This document shows positions 9,525 to 18,370 of a DNA stretch of 64,000 nt, one piece after another. The position numbers and the translations under genes are program-made. The DNA lies in contig NZ_AUDD01000001.1 of NCBI RefSeq assembly GCF_000425285.1, positions 186,001 to 250,000 on the forward strand, given 5' to 3'. The DNA is from Acidipropionibacterium jensenii DSM 20535 (GTDB lineage Bacteria; Actinomycetota; Actinomycetes; Propionibacteriales; Propionibacteriaceae). Within the stretch, counting starts at the first letter, position 1. The number at the start of each line of letters is the position of its first letter. The notes under the pieces were generated by a model, which was not told where the DNA came from, did no database searches, and saw only the letters and a list, made by a program, of their open reading frames with translations.

Positions 9525-11003
9525 ATGGGACGAGACACCAGCTCCGTGACCTACACGCACGCCGAGCGCACCCGCTACCGGATCACCATGCGCGAGAACC
9601 TCGAGACCTTCGCGCGATACCTCCCCAAGGCCGAGTTCGCCCCCGCGGGGTCGATCGGCATGGAGATGGAGATGAACCTCATCGACGCCGACGGGCGTCC
9701 GGTCCGCCGCGCCACCGACACCCTGGCGGCGATCGGCTCGCAGGACTTCACCACCGAGCTCGGCGCCCACAACCTCGAGCTCAACCTGCCGGCCTTCCCG
9801 GTCAAGGGCGACAACCTCGACCGGGTCGAGCAGGCACTGCGCGCCCGGCTTGCCCTGGCCCAGGAGAGGGCCGGGCAGATCGGCGTCCGGCTGCTGCCGA
9901 TCGGGATCCTGCCGACCCTCACCGCCGAGGACCTGCGCCACCCCCACTGGCGCAACCCGGAGAACCGCTACCAGGCCCTCGACCACGCGATCCTGGAGGC
10001 CCGCGGGGAGGACATCACCATTCAGATCCAGGGGGACGACGAGACCGATCTGGTCTTCTCCTCGATCGCCCCGGAGTCGGCCTGCACCTCGGTCCAGCTC
10101 CATCTCCAGGTGACCCCCTCCAACTTCGCCCCCACCTGGAATGCCGCCCAGGCGATCGCCGGACCGCAGGTGGCGCTGTCGGCCAACTCGCCGTTCTTCC
10201 TGGGCAACGCCGGCTGGGCGGAGTCGCGGATCCCGGTCTTCAGTCAGGCCGCCGACACCCGGCCCCCGGAGTTCATCACCCAGGGGGTGCGTCCCCGGGT
10301 GTGGTTCGGGGAGCGCTGGATCAACACCGTCTTCGACCTGTGGGAGGAGAACGTCCGCTACTTCCCGGCGATCCTGCCGGAGTCGCGGCAGGCCGCCGGA
10401 ACCTCCCTGCTCACCGAGGGGGCCGCTCCCCGGCTCCACGAACTCGTCCTGCACAACGGCACGGTGTGGCGCTGGAACCGTCCGATCTACGACGCCGGTG
10501 GCGGCGGCAGGCCGAACCTGCGGGTGGAGAACCGGGTGCTGGCCGCCGGTCCGACGATCGGCGACCAGATGGCCGACGCCGCCTTCTTCTACGGTCTGGT
10601 GAGCAGGCTGGCCCGTCAGGTCCGGCCGATCTGGTCGCGGATGCCCTTCGCCGACGCCGAGGCGAACTTCACCGCCTGCGCCCAGCACGGCTTGGACGCC
10701 GAGGTGAGGTGGCCCGGGCTCGGCCGGGCCCCGGTCGCCGAGCTGCTCGCCGACGTCCTCATCCCGCTGGCCGCCACCGGTCTGGAGATGCTCGAGGTCG
10801 ACCCGGGGCTCATCAGCCACTACATGTCGGTGGTCCGGGAGAGGGCCATCAGCGGCCACAACGGCGCCGCCTGGCAGCGTCATGTGGTCTCCCAGCTGGA
10901 GAGCGGCGGACTGTCGCGGGCCGAGGCGCTGGTCCGGATGACCTGCCTGTACCGGGACAAGCAGCACATCGGAGAGCCGGTCCACACCTGGTCGGTAAGC
11001 TGA
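9525..11003 (+). CDS. Glutamate-cysteine ligase, GCS2 family
   Basis: A 492-residue protein of the glutamate-cysteine ligase family 2 type (carboxylate-amine ligase). GSIGMEMEMNLID near residue 45 is the ATP/Mg-binding acidic motif (E-x-E), and ELGAHNLELNLP, SVQLHLQV and NGTVWRWNRPIYD are further conserved blocks. The family joins glutamate to an amine such as cysteine at the cost of ATP, giving gamma-glutamylcysteine; mycothiol-producing actinobacteria often keep such genes with uncertain substrate. The ATG at 9525 has no strong Shine-Dalgarno sequence. It converges on the radical SAM gene with a 37-base gap. Confidence 0.8.
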   Translation: MGRDTSSVTYTHAERTRYRITMRENLETFARYLPKAEFAPAGSIGMEMEMNLIDADGRPVRRATDTLAAIGSQDFTTELGAHNLELNLPAFPVKGDNLDRVEQALRARLALAQERAGQIGVRLLPIGILPTLTAEDLRHPHWRNPENRYQALDHAILEARGEDITIQIQGDDETDLVFSSIAPESACTSVQLHLQVTPSNFAPTWNAAQAIAGPQVALSANSPFFLGNAGWAESRIPVFSQAADTRPPEFITQGVRPRVWFGERWINTVFDLWEENVRYFPAILPESRQAAGTSLLTEGAAPRLHELVLHNGTVWRWNRPIYDAGGGGRPNLRVENRVLAAGPTIGDQMADAAFFYGLVSRLARQVRPIWSRMPFADAEANFTACAQHGLDAEVRWPGLGRAPVAELLADVLIPLAATGLEMLEVDPGLISHYMSVVRERAISGHNGAAWQRHVVSQLESGGLSRAEALVRMTCLYRDKQHIGEPVHTWSVS

Positions 11004-11040
11004 TCGTCGCCGCCACCTCGATCACTCGGGGGCGCCGAAA

Positions 11041-12291
11041 TCAGGCCAGCAGGTCTGCTCCCTCGCGATGCACTCCCTCGGGCAGCGGGCCGGTGTAGCC
11101 GGCCGGGATGTGGGCGCAGGAGGGGTCGGAGGCCAAGTAGTCGCCGGTCATCGCGTAGGCGGTGGAGCGTGAACCCCCGCAGAAGTGGTTGAACTCGCAG
11201 ACCCCGCACTTGCCGCTGAACCCCGACGGGTTGCGCAGTGCCTTCATCACCGGGGAGTCGCGGTAGATCTCGGCGAACGGGCGCTCCTTGACCGATCCGC
11301 AGTGGACCGGAAGGAAACCGGAGGGGTAGACGTCGCCGACATGGTCGATGAAGACGAACCCGGACCCCGAGTTGATCGCCAGCGGGGTGCGCGGGGGGCG
11401 CGGCCGGTCGATGCGGGCGCCGAGCAGGGAGGTGGTCTCGCGGGTCAGCCAGCGGTACAGCTCGCCGTGCTTGACGGGCTCGGCCTCGCCGCGCTCGACG
11501 GCGGCCCGCTGGAAGGCGATCCGGCGGTACTGCGGTGCCTCGGTGGTCTTGATCGCGATCCGGGTGGAGTTGTCGTGCAGCCAGTACAGGACGTCCTCGC
11601 GCTCGTAGGGGGAGAGCATGTCGAGGTGGGCGCCGCGGCCGGTCGGCACCAGCATGAATGTGTAGAACATGAAGGCGCCCAGGTCGATGGCGTTCTTCAT
11701 CATCTGGGGGGCGTCGTGGATGTTCTTCTTGGTGAAGACGGTGTTGAGCTGGAATCTCATGCCCATCTCGTTGAGCATGTGGCAGGCCTCGATGGTCCGG
11801 TCGAAGGTGCCCGGGATGCCGCGGAAGGCGTCATGGCTGGCAGCCGTGCCGCCGTCCAGGGACATCGACAGCATCGAGACCCCGGCGTCCTGGAGCCCCT
11901 GGATCCGCTCCCGGGTGAACAGCGGGGTCACCGAGGGGGAGACCGAGACGTGCAGCCCCTTGGAGACGCCGTAGGCGGCCAGTTCGTTGAGGTCCTTGCG
12001 CTCGAAGCAGTCGCCTCCGGAGAGCACCAGCATCGGGTAGGGCCGATCGTAACTGGCGAGCTGGTCCATCAGGTCCTTGCCCTGGGCGGTGGTGAGCTGG
12101 CCGGGGGCGGCGTGGTGCTGGGCGTCGGCCCGGCAGTGCTTGCACACCAGGGCGCAGGCCCGGGTCACCTCCCAGATGACGATGAAGGGCTTCTGGCTGA
12201 GATCGTGCTTGATCTCGCGGACCAGCGGGTGACCGCCGGGATGACCGGGGTGGTGAACTCCGGGATGTCCGGGATGCGTCGTGGTGGTCAC
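11041..12291 (-). CDS. Radical SAM/SPASM protein with His-Pro-Gly N-terminus
   Basis: A 416-residue radical SAM enzyme. C46, C50 and C53 (CALVCKHC) form the CX3CX2C cluster that binds the [4Fe-4S] centre used to cleave S-adenosylmethionine, and the cysteine-rich C-terminus (GKCGVCEFNHFCGG...DPSCAH) is a SPASM-type auxiliary cluster domain. The sequence resembles the TIGR04053/AhbD-like heme-biosynthesis-related group, but the substrate is unknown. Before the catalytic domain lies an unusual tail, HPGHPGVHHPGHPGGHP (6-22), with six histidines that could bind metal. The GTG start at 12291 is chosen because GAGGAGG sits just upstream; the longer frame to 12414 lacks support. Divergent from the dehydrogenase operon. 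Confidence 0.82.
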   Translation of the reverse strand: MTTTTHPGHPGVHHPGHPGGHPLVREIKHDLSQKPFIVIWEVTRACALVCKHCRADAQHHAAPGQLTTAQGKDLMDQLASYDRPYPMLVLSGGDCFERKDLNELAAYGVSKGLHVSVSPSVTPLFTRERIQGLQDAGVSMLSMSLDGGTAASHDAFRGIPGTFDRTIEACHMLNEMGMRFQLNTVFTKKNIHDAPQMMKNAIDLGAFMFYTFMLVPTGRGAHLDMLSPYEREDVLYWLHDNSTRIAIKTTEAPQYRRIAFQRAAVERGEAEPVKHGELYRWLTRETTSLLGARIDRPRPPRTPLAINSGSGFVFIDHVGDVYPSGFLPVHCGSVKERPFAEIYRDSPVMKALRNPSGFSGKCGVCEFNHFCGGSRSTAYAMTGDYLASDPSCAHIPAGYTGPLPEGVHREGADLLA

Positions 12292-12432
12292 GTGGTTCCT
12301 CCTCGTCCGGAGGGGCTGGCACCAGGATCGACGGGAGGCCCCTCCCACAATCACCCCACGGTACGAGATGGCTTCCGACCAGCGGCGACCGGGGGTCCGA
12401 TGGTGGGTCTCCACCGCCGGATCGGGCCCCTC

Positions 12433-12463
12433 TTGTCAACTTCCTACCGAACCGTAGGTTCGG
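12433..12463 (+). promoter_or_regulatory. Promoter and palindromic operator of the 2-oxoacid dehydrogenase operon
   Basis: A -35-like TTGTCA (12433-12438) and -10-like TAGGTT (12455-12460) are separated by 16 bases. A perfect inverted repeat CCGAACC-GTA-GGTTCGG (12447-12463) covers the spacer and the -10 box, and a second overlapping one, CCTAC-N6-GTAGG (12443-12458), is nested in it. A TetR- or GntR-type repressor binding here would block the promoter. The repressor is not encoded next to it. Confidence 0.5.
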
Positions 12464-12531
12464 CTTGTGCAGGTCCGTCGGGAGTGCTCAGAATGGTAGA
12501 GCTCACGTACTCATGCCCTCCGGAGGTGTCC

Positions 12532-13737
12532 ATGACTGGGACCCAGGCCGAAATCGACCCCAACCCGGTGGCTCGGCTCGACCATGCGCCCGAGGCGCGA
12601 CCTGATCCATCGATGGTTCAGATCCTCTCCCCGCAGGGAGTCTGGCACGACCACCCCGACTACCCGATCCAGCTGTCGGCCGATCAGCTGCGCCAGGCCC
12701 TCGAGAGACTGGTGATCGCCCGTCGGCTGGACCTGGAGGGGACCAACCTCCAGCGCCACGGCGAACTGTCCCTGTGGCCGCCGCTGCGCGGCCAGGAGGC
12801 CACCCAGGCCGGCGCCATCATGGCGGTCGGCCCGCACGATCAGGTCTTCCCCTCCTACCGCGAACAGGCCCTGGCCCACTGGATGGGGGTCACCCTGCCC
12901 GAGATTCTCGCCACCTGGCGGGGGTCGGCGATCTGCCCCTGGGACACCGTCGCCACCCGGTGCAGCGCCTACCCGGTGATGATCGGCTCCAACCCGCTGC
13001 ACGCCGTCGGCTACGCGATGGGGATCCAGCGCGACGGGATGGTCGGTCGTTCGGTCTCCTGCGACGACCCGGCCACCTGCGATGACCCGGCGTCCTGCGA
13101 GGATGCCGCGGTGATGCTCTTCCACGGCGACGGGGCGATGAGCGAGGGGGACGTCAACGAGTCATATGTCTTCGCCGCCGCCAATCACGCGCCGATCGTG
13201 TTCTGCTGCGTCAACAACCAGTACGCCATCTCCGAGCCCACCACCCTGATCGCCCGCGGACCGCTGTTCCGCCGGGTGGCCGGATTCGGGATCCGCGCGG
13301 TCCAGGTCGACGGCAACGACGTCGTCGCGATGGCCGCCGTGCTGCGCGACGCGATGCGCCGGGCCCGGGCCGGGGAGGGGCCGAGCTTCATCGAGGCCTG
13401 GACCTACCGGATGGGGGCGCACACCACCACCGACGACCCGACCCGCTACCGGAGCCGGGAGGAGGAGGCCCACTGGGCCGCCCTGGACCCGATCTCCCGA
13501 TTGCAGACCCACCTGCTGGACGCCGGTCTCATCGACCAGGACTGGTTGACCGACCTGGACCGTCGGGCCGACGACTTCGGCGCCGAGGTGCGCGGGGCGA
13601 TCGCCAAGATCCCCGAGCCCGATCTGGTCACCGAACTGGGCAGGGTCTACGTCGACCCCACCCCCGAGAATCTGAGACAGCAGAATGAGCTCGCCGACTG
13701 GCTGGCCCTCGGCGAGGAGGAGGTGGCCGACCGATGA
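12532..13737 (+). CDS. 2-oxoacid dehydrogenase E1 component, alpha subunit
   Basis: A 401-residue thiamine-diphosphate enzyme subunit; with E1 beta it decarboxylates a 2-oxoacid (pyruvate or branched-chain) and passes the acyl group to E2. The ThDP-binding motif runs from GDGAMSEGDVN (199-209) to VNN (227-229). YRMGAHTTTDDPTRYR is the typical phosphorylation-loop region. An oddity is a tandem CDDPAT/CDDPAS/CEDAA insert (177-193) just before the ThDP motif. ATG 12532 follows GGAGGTG. It overlaps E1 beta by ATGA, so the two are translationally coupled. Similar heterodimeric E1 genes are annotated as pyruvate or branched-chain enzymes; substrate not decided. Confidence 0.88.
   Translation: MTGTQAEIDPNPVARLDHAPEARPDPSMVQILSPQGVWHDHPDYPIQLSADQLRQALERLVIARRLDLEGTNLQRHGELSLWPPLRGQEATQAGAIMAVGPHDQVFPSYREQALAHWMGVTLPEILATWRGSAICPWDTVATRCSAYPVMIGSNPLHAVGYAMGIQRDGMVGRSVSCDDPATCDDPASCEDAAVMLFHGDGAMSEGDVNESYVFAAANHAPIVFCCVNNQYAISEPTTLIARGPLFRRVAGFGIRAVQVDGNDVVAMAAVLRDAMRRARAGEGPSFIEAWTYRMGAHTTTDDPTRYRSREEEAHWAALDPISRLQTHLLDAGLIDQDWLTDLDRRADDFGAEVRGAIAKIPEPDLVTELGRVYVDPTPENLRQQNELADWLALGEEEVADR
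13060..13107 (+). repeat. In-gene tandem repeat, 18-bp units, in E1 alpha
   Basis: Two 18-bp units (13060-13077 and 13078-13095) and a partial third (13096-13107) encode CDDPAT, CDDPAS and CEDA. The unit length keeps the frame. The first two units differ at only four positions, which points to duplication by slippage. Confidence 0.75.
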
Positions 13738-14705
13738 GCATCCTCACACTGGCCAAGGGACTCAACACCGGTCTTCACGACGCCCTGGAGGCCGACCCGA
13801 AGGTCGTCCTGATGGGGGAGGACATCGGCCGTCTGGGCGGCGTCTTCCGGATCACCGACGGCCTGCAGGCCGAGTTCGGCCCGCAACGGGTGGTCGACTC
13901 CCCGCTCGCCGAGTCGGGCATCGTCGGGACCGCGATCGGACTGGCGATGCGCGGCTACCGGCCCTGCGTCGAGATCCAGTTCGACGGCTTCCACGCCCCG
14001 GCCTTCGACCAGATCGTCTCCCAGCTGGCCCGCTACCACGCCCGGGTGTGCGGCGCCTGGTCCCTCCCGGTGACCATCCGGATCCCGTTCGGCGGCGGGG
14101 TCGGCTCCCCGGAGCACCACTCCGAGTCCCCCGAGGCTTTCTACGCGGGAGTTCCGGGGCTCAAGGTGGTCACCTGCTCCAGCCCCGACGACGCCTACTG
14201 GCTGGTGCGCCAGGCGATCGCCTCCCGCGATCCGGTGATCCTCTTCGAGCCCAAGCGGCGCTACTACGCGCGTGGCCCGGTCTCCGAGGTCGCCACTCTC
14301 GGGATGGGCCAGGCTCGGGTCACCCGGCCCGGCACCGATGTCACCGTGCTGGCCTACGGGCCGATGGTGCAGACCTGTGTGGAGGCCGCCGATGCCGCCG
14401 CCGAGGAGGGCACCTCCCTGGAGGTCATCGACCTGCGCTCCCTGTCGCCGATCGACATGGAGACCATCGAGGAGTCGGTGCGCAGGACCACCCGCTGCAT
14501 CGTGGTCCACGAGGCTCCCCTGACCGGAGGTCTGGGCGGCCCGATCGCCGCCCGGCTCGCCGAGGACCTGTACTACGTGATGGAGGCCCCGGTGCTGCGG
14601 GTGACAGGGTGGGACACCCCCTACCCGCCCAGCCGCGTCGAGTCCGACCACATTCCCGATGTCGATCGCATTCTGGACGCCGTCGACCGCTCACTGGCGT
14701 TCTGA
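13734..14705 (+). CDS. 2-oxoacid dehydrogenase E1 component, beta subunit
   Basis: A 323-residue transketolase-like E1 beta subunit. It contains VVLMGEDIGRLGGVFRIT (near residue 23) with the Glu that activates the ThDP cofactor of the partner subunit, SPLAESGIVGTAIGLAMRG, and FGGGVGSPEHHSESPEAFY in the active-site region. The C-terminal transketolase domain has TVLAYGPMVQTC and ends RVTGWDTPYPPSRVE, characteristic of the family. It starts in the ATGA overlap with E1 alpha and is followed by E2 after 13 bases, so the three genes form one transcript. Confidence 0.9.
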   Translation: MSILTLAKGLNTGLHDALEADPKVVLMGEDIGRLGGVFRITDGLQAEFGPQRVVDSPLAESGIVGTAIGLAMRGYRPCVEIQFDGFHAPAFDQIVSQLARYHARVCGAWSLPVTIRIPFGGGVGSPEHHSESPEAFYAGVPGLKVVTCSSPDDAYWLVRQAIASRDPVILFEPKRRYYARGPVSEVATLGMGQARVTRPGTDVTVLAYGPMVQTCVEAADAAAEEGTSLEVIDLRSLSPIDMETIEESVRRTTRCIVVHEAPLTGGLGGPIAARLAEDLYYVMEAPVLRVTGWDTPYPPSRVESDHIPDVDRILDAVDRSLAF

Positions 14706-14718
14706 CCGAGGAGTAGAT

Positions 14719-16206
14719 GTGAAGAACTACCGCATGCCCGATCCCGGCGAGGGACTCACCGAGGCCGAACTCGTCTCCTGGCGGGTGGCCGAGGGGGACA
14801 CCGTCGCCATCAACGACGTCCTGTGCGAGGTCGAGACCGCCAAGTCGATCGTCGAACTGCCCAGCCCGTTCGCCGGGGTGGTCGCCCGGATGCTGGTCTC
14901 CGAGGGGGACACCGTCGCCGTCGGCGCCCCGCTGGTCTCCATCGACCAGGGGGACGGGCCCGCCGAGGAGCCCGAACTGCTGGTCGGCCACATTCCCGAC
15001 GAGGAGGGGGGACGACGTCGTCGCCGCCGCTCCGCGGAGAGCCGGTCGAACCCGGCCCCCGAGCCCGCTGCAGAACCTGCTGCGGCTCCCGCACCGGCTG
15101 CCCCTGCTCCTGAGCCCGCTGCTGCGCCGGAGTCTGCTGCCGCGCCGGTTGCCGAGCCCGCGGCCGAAGCAGCTCCCGCCCGCAGTTGCGCCACGCCGAG
15201 CTGTGCGGCTCCCGAGCCTCCCCGGGTCGACCGCAGCGAGGGACCGGACCATGTCCTGGCCAAGCCCCCGGCCCGCAGACTCGCCAAGGATCTCGACATC
15301 GACCTGGCCGATGTCACCGGAACCGGACCGGACGGCGTCATCACCCGCACCGACGTCAAGCAGGCCGCCGATGCGCGCAGCACCGGCGGGTCGGCCGGCT
15401 CCGCCCGCACCGACGTCAAGCGCGCCCCGGCCGGCCAGCAGTCGCTGTCCCCGGCCCAGCGCCGACTGCTGGACGGCGACGCCACCAATGCCGAGGGGAC
15501 CGAGCACCGGGTGCGGATCCAGGGGGTGCGCAAGGTCACCGCGGTGGCCATGAAGGACTCCATCGACACCAAGGCGCTGGTCACCAGCTTCATCACCGCC
15601 GACGTCTCGGCCACCATGGACCTGGTCGCCAAGCTGCGCGCCGACCGCGCCTTCAAGGGACTGCGGGTCTCCCCGTTGACCGTCTGGTGCAAGGCGGCCT
15701 GCCTGGCGATGACCCGCACCCCGGTGATCAACGCCCGGTGGGACGACGACTCCGGTGAGATCGTCTACAACCGCGACATCAACCTGGGTATCGCCGCCGC
15801 CACCCCGCGCGGGCTGATGGTCCCGGTGCTGCGGGGGGCCCAGGACATGAACCTCCTGGAGATCGCCTCCGAGCTCACCCGGATCGTCGCGATCGCCAAG
15901 CAGGACCGGTTGCAGCCCTCCGACTACTCCGGCGGCACCTTCTCGATCTCCAATGTCGGGGTCTTCGGTCTGGACGCCGGCACTCCGGTGGTCAACCGCA
16001 CCGAGTCCGCGCTGCTGGTGCTCGGTGCGATCAGCCGTCGTCCGTGGGTGGTCGGCAGCGGCGCACAGGAGCAGATCGTGCCCCGCTGGGTGACCACCAT
16101 GAGCCTGGGCTTCGACCACCGTCTGGTGGACGGCGAGCAGGGCTCGACCTTCCTGCACGACGTCGCGGAGATCCTGTCGGATCCCACCACGTCGCTGATG
16201 TACTGA
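14719..16206 (+). CDS. 2-oxoacid dehydrogenase E2 (dihydrolipoyl acyltransferase)
   Basis: A 495-residue E2 core subunit. Residues 1-75 form one lipoyl domain with the lipoylated lysine K42 in ETAKS. An Ala/Pro/Glu-rich flexible linker follows, then an E1/E3-binding domain starting ARRLAKDLDIDLADVTGTG and ending ITRTDVKQAA. After a second linker that repeats ARTDVKRAP, the catalytic domain ends with DHRLVDG, giving H467 and D471 of the acyltransferase site. The GTG start at 14719 has GAGGAG 6-11 bases upstream; the longer frame from 14659 overlaps E1 beta and is rejected. No dihydrolipoamide dehydrogenase gene follows, so E3 must come from elsewhere. Confidence 0.9.
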   Translation: MKNYRMPDPGEGLTEAELVSWRVAEGDTVAINDVLCEVETAKSIVELPSPFAGVVARMLVSEGDTVAVGAPLVSIDQGDGPAEEPELLVGHIPDEEGGRRRRRRSAESRSNPAPEPAAEPAAAPAPAAPAPEPAAAPESAAAPVAEPAAEAAPARSCATPSCAAPEPPRVDRSEGPDHVLAKPPARRLAKDLDIDLADVTGTGPDGVITRTDVKQAADARSTGGSAGSARTDVKRAPAGQQSLSPAQRRLLDGDATNAEGTEHRVRIQGVRKVTAVAMKDSIDTKALVTSFITADVSATMDLVAKLRADRAFKGLRVSPLTVWCKAACLAMTRTPVINARWDDDSGEIVYNRDINLGIAAATPRGLMVPVLRGAQDMNLLEIASELTRIVAIAKQDRLQPSDYSGGTFSISNVGVFGLDAGTPVVNRTESALLVLGAISRRPWVVGSGAQEQIVPRWVTTMSLGFDHRLVDGEQGSTFLHDVAEILSDPTTSLMY

Positions 16207-16234
16207 CCGGCTGATGTACTGATCGGCCGCTCGC

Positions 16235-17122
16235 TCACTCCTGAGGGGTGTCGTCCCCCTTGGCGAAGCGGTCGCGCAGGTCGCGGGTGTACTCGCTGGT
16301 GCGGATCAGCGCGATGATGTACTCCAGCTGGAGCCGGGACAGGGCGATGGCCAGCAGGGCCGGGATCCATCCCAGCACCAGGGCGGCCACCCCGACCGGG
16401 GTGGAGCCGGTGGAGAACGCGCCGATGATCATCCCCAGGTACCACACCACCGCGGCGGCGATGATGAGGATGTAGACCACCTTGACGATGGTCGGGGTGA
16501 CGAACCGGGTGAAGGTGAGATCGAAGAGATTCGCCAGGAATCCGGGCATCTTCGGCCCCGCGGGCTGGTTCATCGGGGGCTGGTTCATCCCTGCCGGCGA
16601 GTAGCCGCCGGCAGGAGGCTCACCACCCCACCCGCCCTGGGGGTACTGGCCGGCGGGGGGATACTGCCCGGCCGCGGGCTGTCCCTGGTACTGCTGGCCG
16701 CCCGGGTAGGACTGGGAGGGCTGCGCCGGGTACTGCTGGCCCGGGTACTGGGGAGCCGAGGGCTGGCTGGCGCTGGCCGGATATCCCTGCGGCTGGGGGG
16801 CGGAGGGCTGGGTCGAGGGGGACCACTGACCCGGTTGCGGCTGTGGGGCGCCGTAGCCCACACCCAGGGCGGTGGTCTGGTCGGTCTGCCAGGAGGGCTG
16901 CTGGTCCGTGGAGGGACTGCTCTCGGGAGCAGGCTGGTCGCTCTGATGGGACTCGGTGGGCTCCCAGTCGGTCCGCGGGCGGATGGTGGTCTGGTCCACC
17001 GCGTTGTCGTCGTCGCCCTGTGACTGCCCGTCATCGGGGGCCGGACTGGAGTCCTGGCCTCCCGAGGTCGGGTCGTTGTCCCACGGATTGCGCTTCCACT
17101 GGTCGTCGGTCATGACCGCCAT
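16235..17122 (-). CDS. DUF4282 membrane protein with Pro/Gln-rich N-terminus
   Basis: A 295-residue protein. Residues 1-60 are acidic and polar, about 90-195 are a low-complexity Pro/Gln/Tyr/Gly tract with repeated PGQQY, PAQP and YPP units, and the C-terminal 100 residues form a DUF4282 domain with two transmembrane helices (FDLTFTRFVTPTIVKVVYI, then VAALVLGWIPALLAIAL). Function is unknown; such proteins are widespread in actinobacteria and may organise membrane complexes. A second ATG (17113) is possible. It follows alr on the same strand after about 60 bases. Confidence 0.75.
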   Translation of the reverse strand: MAVMTDDQWKRNPWDNDPTSGGQDSSPAPDDGQSQGDDDNAVDQTTIRPRTDWEPTESHQSDQPAPESSPSTDQQPSWQTDQTTALGVGYGAPQPQPGQWSPSTQPSAPQPQGYPASASQPSAPQYPGQQYPAQPSQSYPGGQQYQGQPAAGQYPPAGQYPQGGWGGEPPAGGYSPAGMNQPPMNQPAGPKMPGFLANLFDLTFTRFVTPTIVKVVYILIIAAAVVWYLGMIIGAFSTGSTPVGVAALVLGWIPALLAIALSRLQLEYIIALIRTSEYTRDLRDRFAKGDDTPQE

Positions 17123-17183
17123 CTTGCCGTTCCCGAGGCCAGAGCCAAGACGATTCGCTCATCTCGGCGTGGTGGACCCGGCC

Positions 17184-18326
17184 TCAGGCGGTGCCGCCGA
17201 CCCACACCCGGTCGACCCGCTTGGAGATGTCGCAGGTGATCTCGTAGCTGATCGTCCCGGTGAGCCCGGCCAGCTCGTCGGCGGTGACCACGGCGTCGCC
17301 CTGGCTGCCGATCATCACCACCTCGTCGCCGATCGCGGCGTCGGCATCGGGGCCGAGGTCGACCATGATCTGATCCATGCAGACCCGGCCGGCGACCAGG
17401 TGCCGTCGTCCCCCGATCAGGACCGGTCCGCGGCTGGACAGCAGCCTCGGGTAGCCGTCGGCGTATCCCACCGGGACGGTCGCGATGACGGTGCGCGAGG
17501 GTGCGGTCCAGGTGCGCCCGTAGCCGATTGTGGTGCCGGCCTCCACGGTCTTGAGGAAGAAGATGTGGCTGGTCCAGGACAGCGCCGGACGCAGCCCGAT
17601 CCCCTGGGAGTTCGGGCCGCCCGGATCCGGGTCGTACCCGTAGCCGACGATCCCGGCGCGGACCATGGTGGTGCCGGTGAGGTCGTGGCCGAGGATCGCA
17701 CCGGAGTTGGCCATGTGCACCTGGGGGATCGGCCCGCGATCCTTCTGGACGGTCTCCACGGCGCCCAGGAATCGACCGATCTGGACGATGGTGAAGGCTC
17801 GCCCGGTCGGGACGTCGCTGATCGGCAGGTGGGTGAAGACCCCCTCCAGATCGAGGTGGGCGCTGTGGTCGACCGCTGCGACCACCTCGCCCAGACGCTC
17901 GGGGGGAAGACCGATACGACCCATCCCGCTGTCGACGCCGATGTGGACCCTGGTGTGCAGCCCGCACCGGGCGGAGGCCTCCTCGACCTGGCCGACGGTC
18001 TCGGCGTCCAGGACGGTGAGCCGCAGTCCGGCCCGGACCGCGGCATCCAGATCCCACGGGTCGGCGGGGGACAGCTTGAGGATCGGCAGTCCGATCCCCG
18101 CCTCAACCAGCTCCTGGCCCTCGGCGACGGTGGCGACGGCCAGCCAGTCGGCGGCTCCGGTGGCCTCGACCTCCCGAGCCACCGCCACGGCGCCGTGGCC
18201 GTAGGCGTCGGCCTTGACGGCGAAGAGCACATTGCGGTCACCGGCACGTTGCCGCACCAGTGCCAGATTGGCGACGATGGCGGACAGATCGACGGTTGCG
18301 CGGGAGGGCGATGGACAGCGCGACAT
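17184..18326 (-). CDS. alr: Alanine racemase
   Basis: A 380-residue fold-type III PLP enzyme that converts L-alanine to D-alanine for peptidoglycan. VLFAVKADAYGHG supplies the PLP lysine K38, TTIGYGRTW the catalytic Tyr269, and VGYADGYPR and AGRVCMDQIMVD are family blocks. Length is typical. It lies 44 bases downstream of the EcsC-family gene and upstream of the DUF4282 gene, all on the minus strand. A GGAGGATGC stretch upstream of the ATG is a plausible ribosome site. Confidence 0.95.
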   Translation of the reverse strand: MSRCPSPSRATVDLSAIVANLALVRQRAGDRNVLFAVKADAYGHGAVAVAREVEATGAADWLAVATVAEGQELVEAGIGLPILKLSPADPWDLDAAVRAGLRLTVLDAETVGQVEEASARCGLHTRVHIGVDSGMGRIGLPPERLGEVVAAVDHSAHLDLEGVFTHLPISDVPTGRAFTIVQIGRFLGAVETVQKDRGPIPQVHMANSGAILGHDLTGTTMVRAGIVGYGYDPDPGGPNSQGIGLRPALSWTSHIFFLKTVEAGTTIGYGRTWTAPSRTVIATVPVGYADGYPRLLSSRGPVLIGGRRHLVAGRVCMDQIMVDLGPDADAAIGDEVVMIGSQGDAVVTADELAGLTGTISYEITCDISKRVDRVWVGGTA

Positions 18327-18370
18327 GACGGCATCCTCCCACCGGCGGAGGGGTCAGCCGCACACGGTTC

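Noticed and set aside
11185-12531. An upstream extension of the E1 alpha frame through the radical SAM gene.
   Set aside because: It is the antisense of the radical SAM gene; the strong ribosome site at 12521 sets the real start.
16600-16860. Short repeats suggesting a CRISPR or VNTR in the DUF4282 gene.
   Set aside because: They are codons of a Pro/Gln/Tyr low-complexity tract in one frame; no regular unit length.
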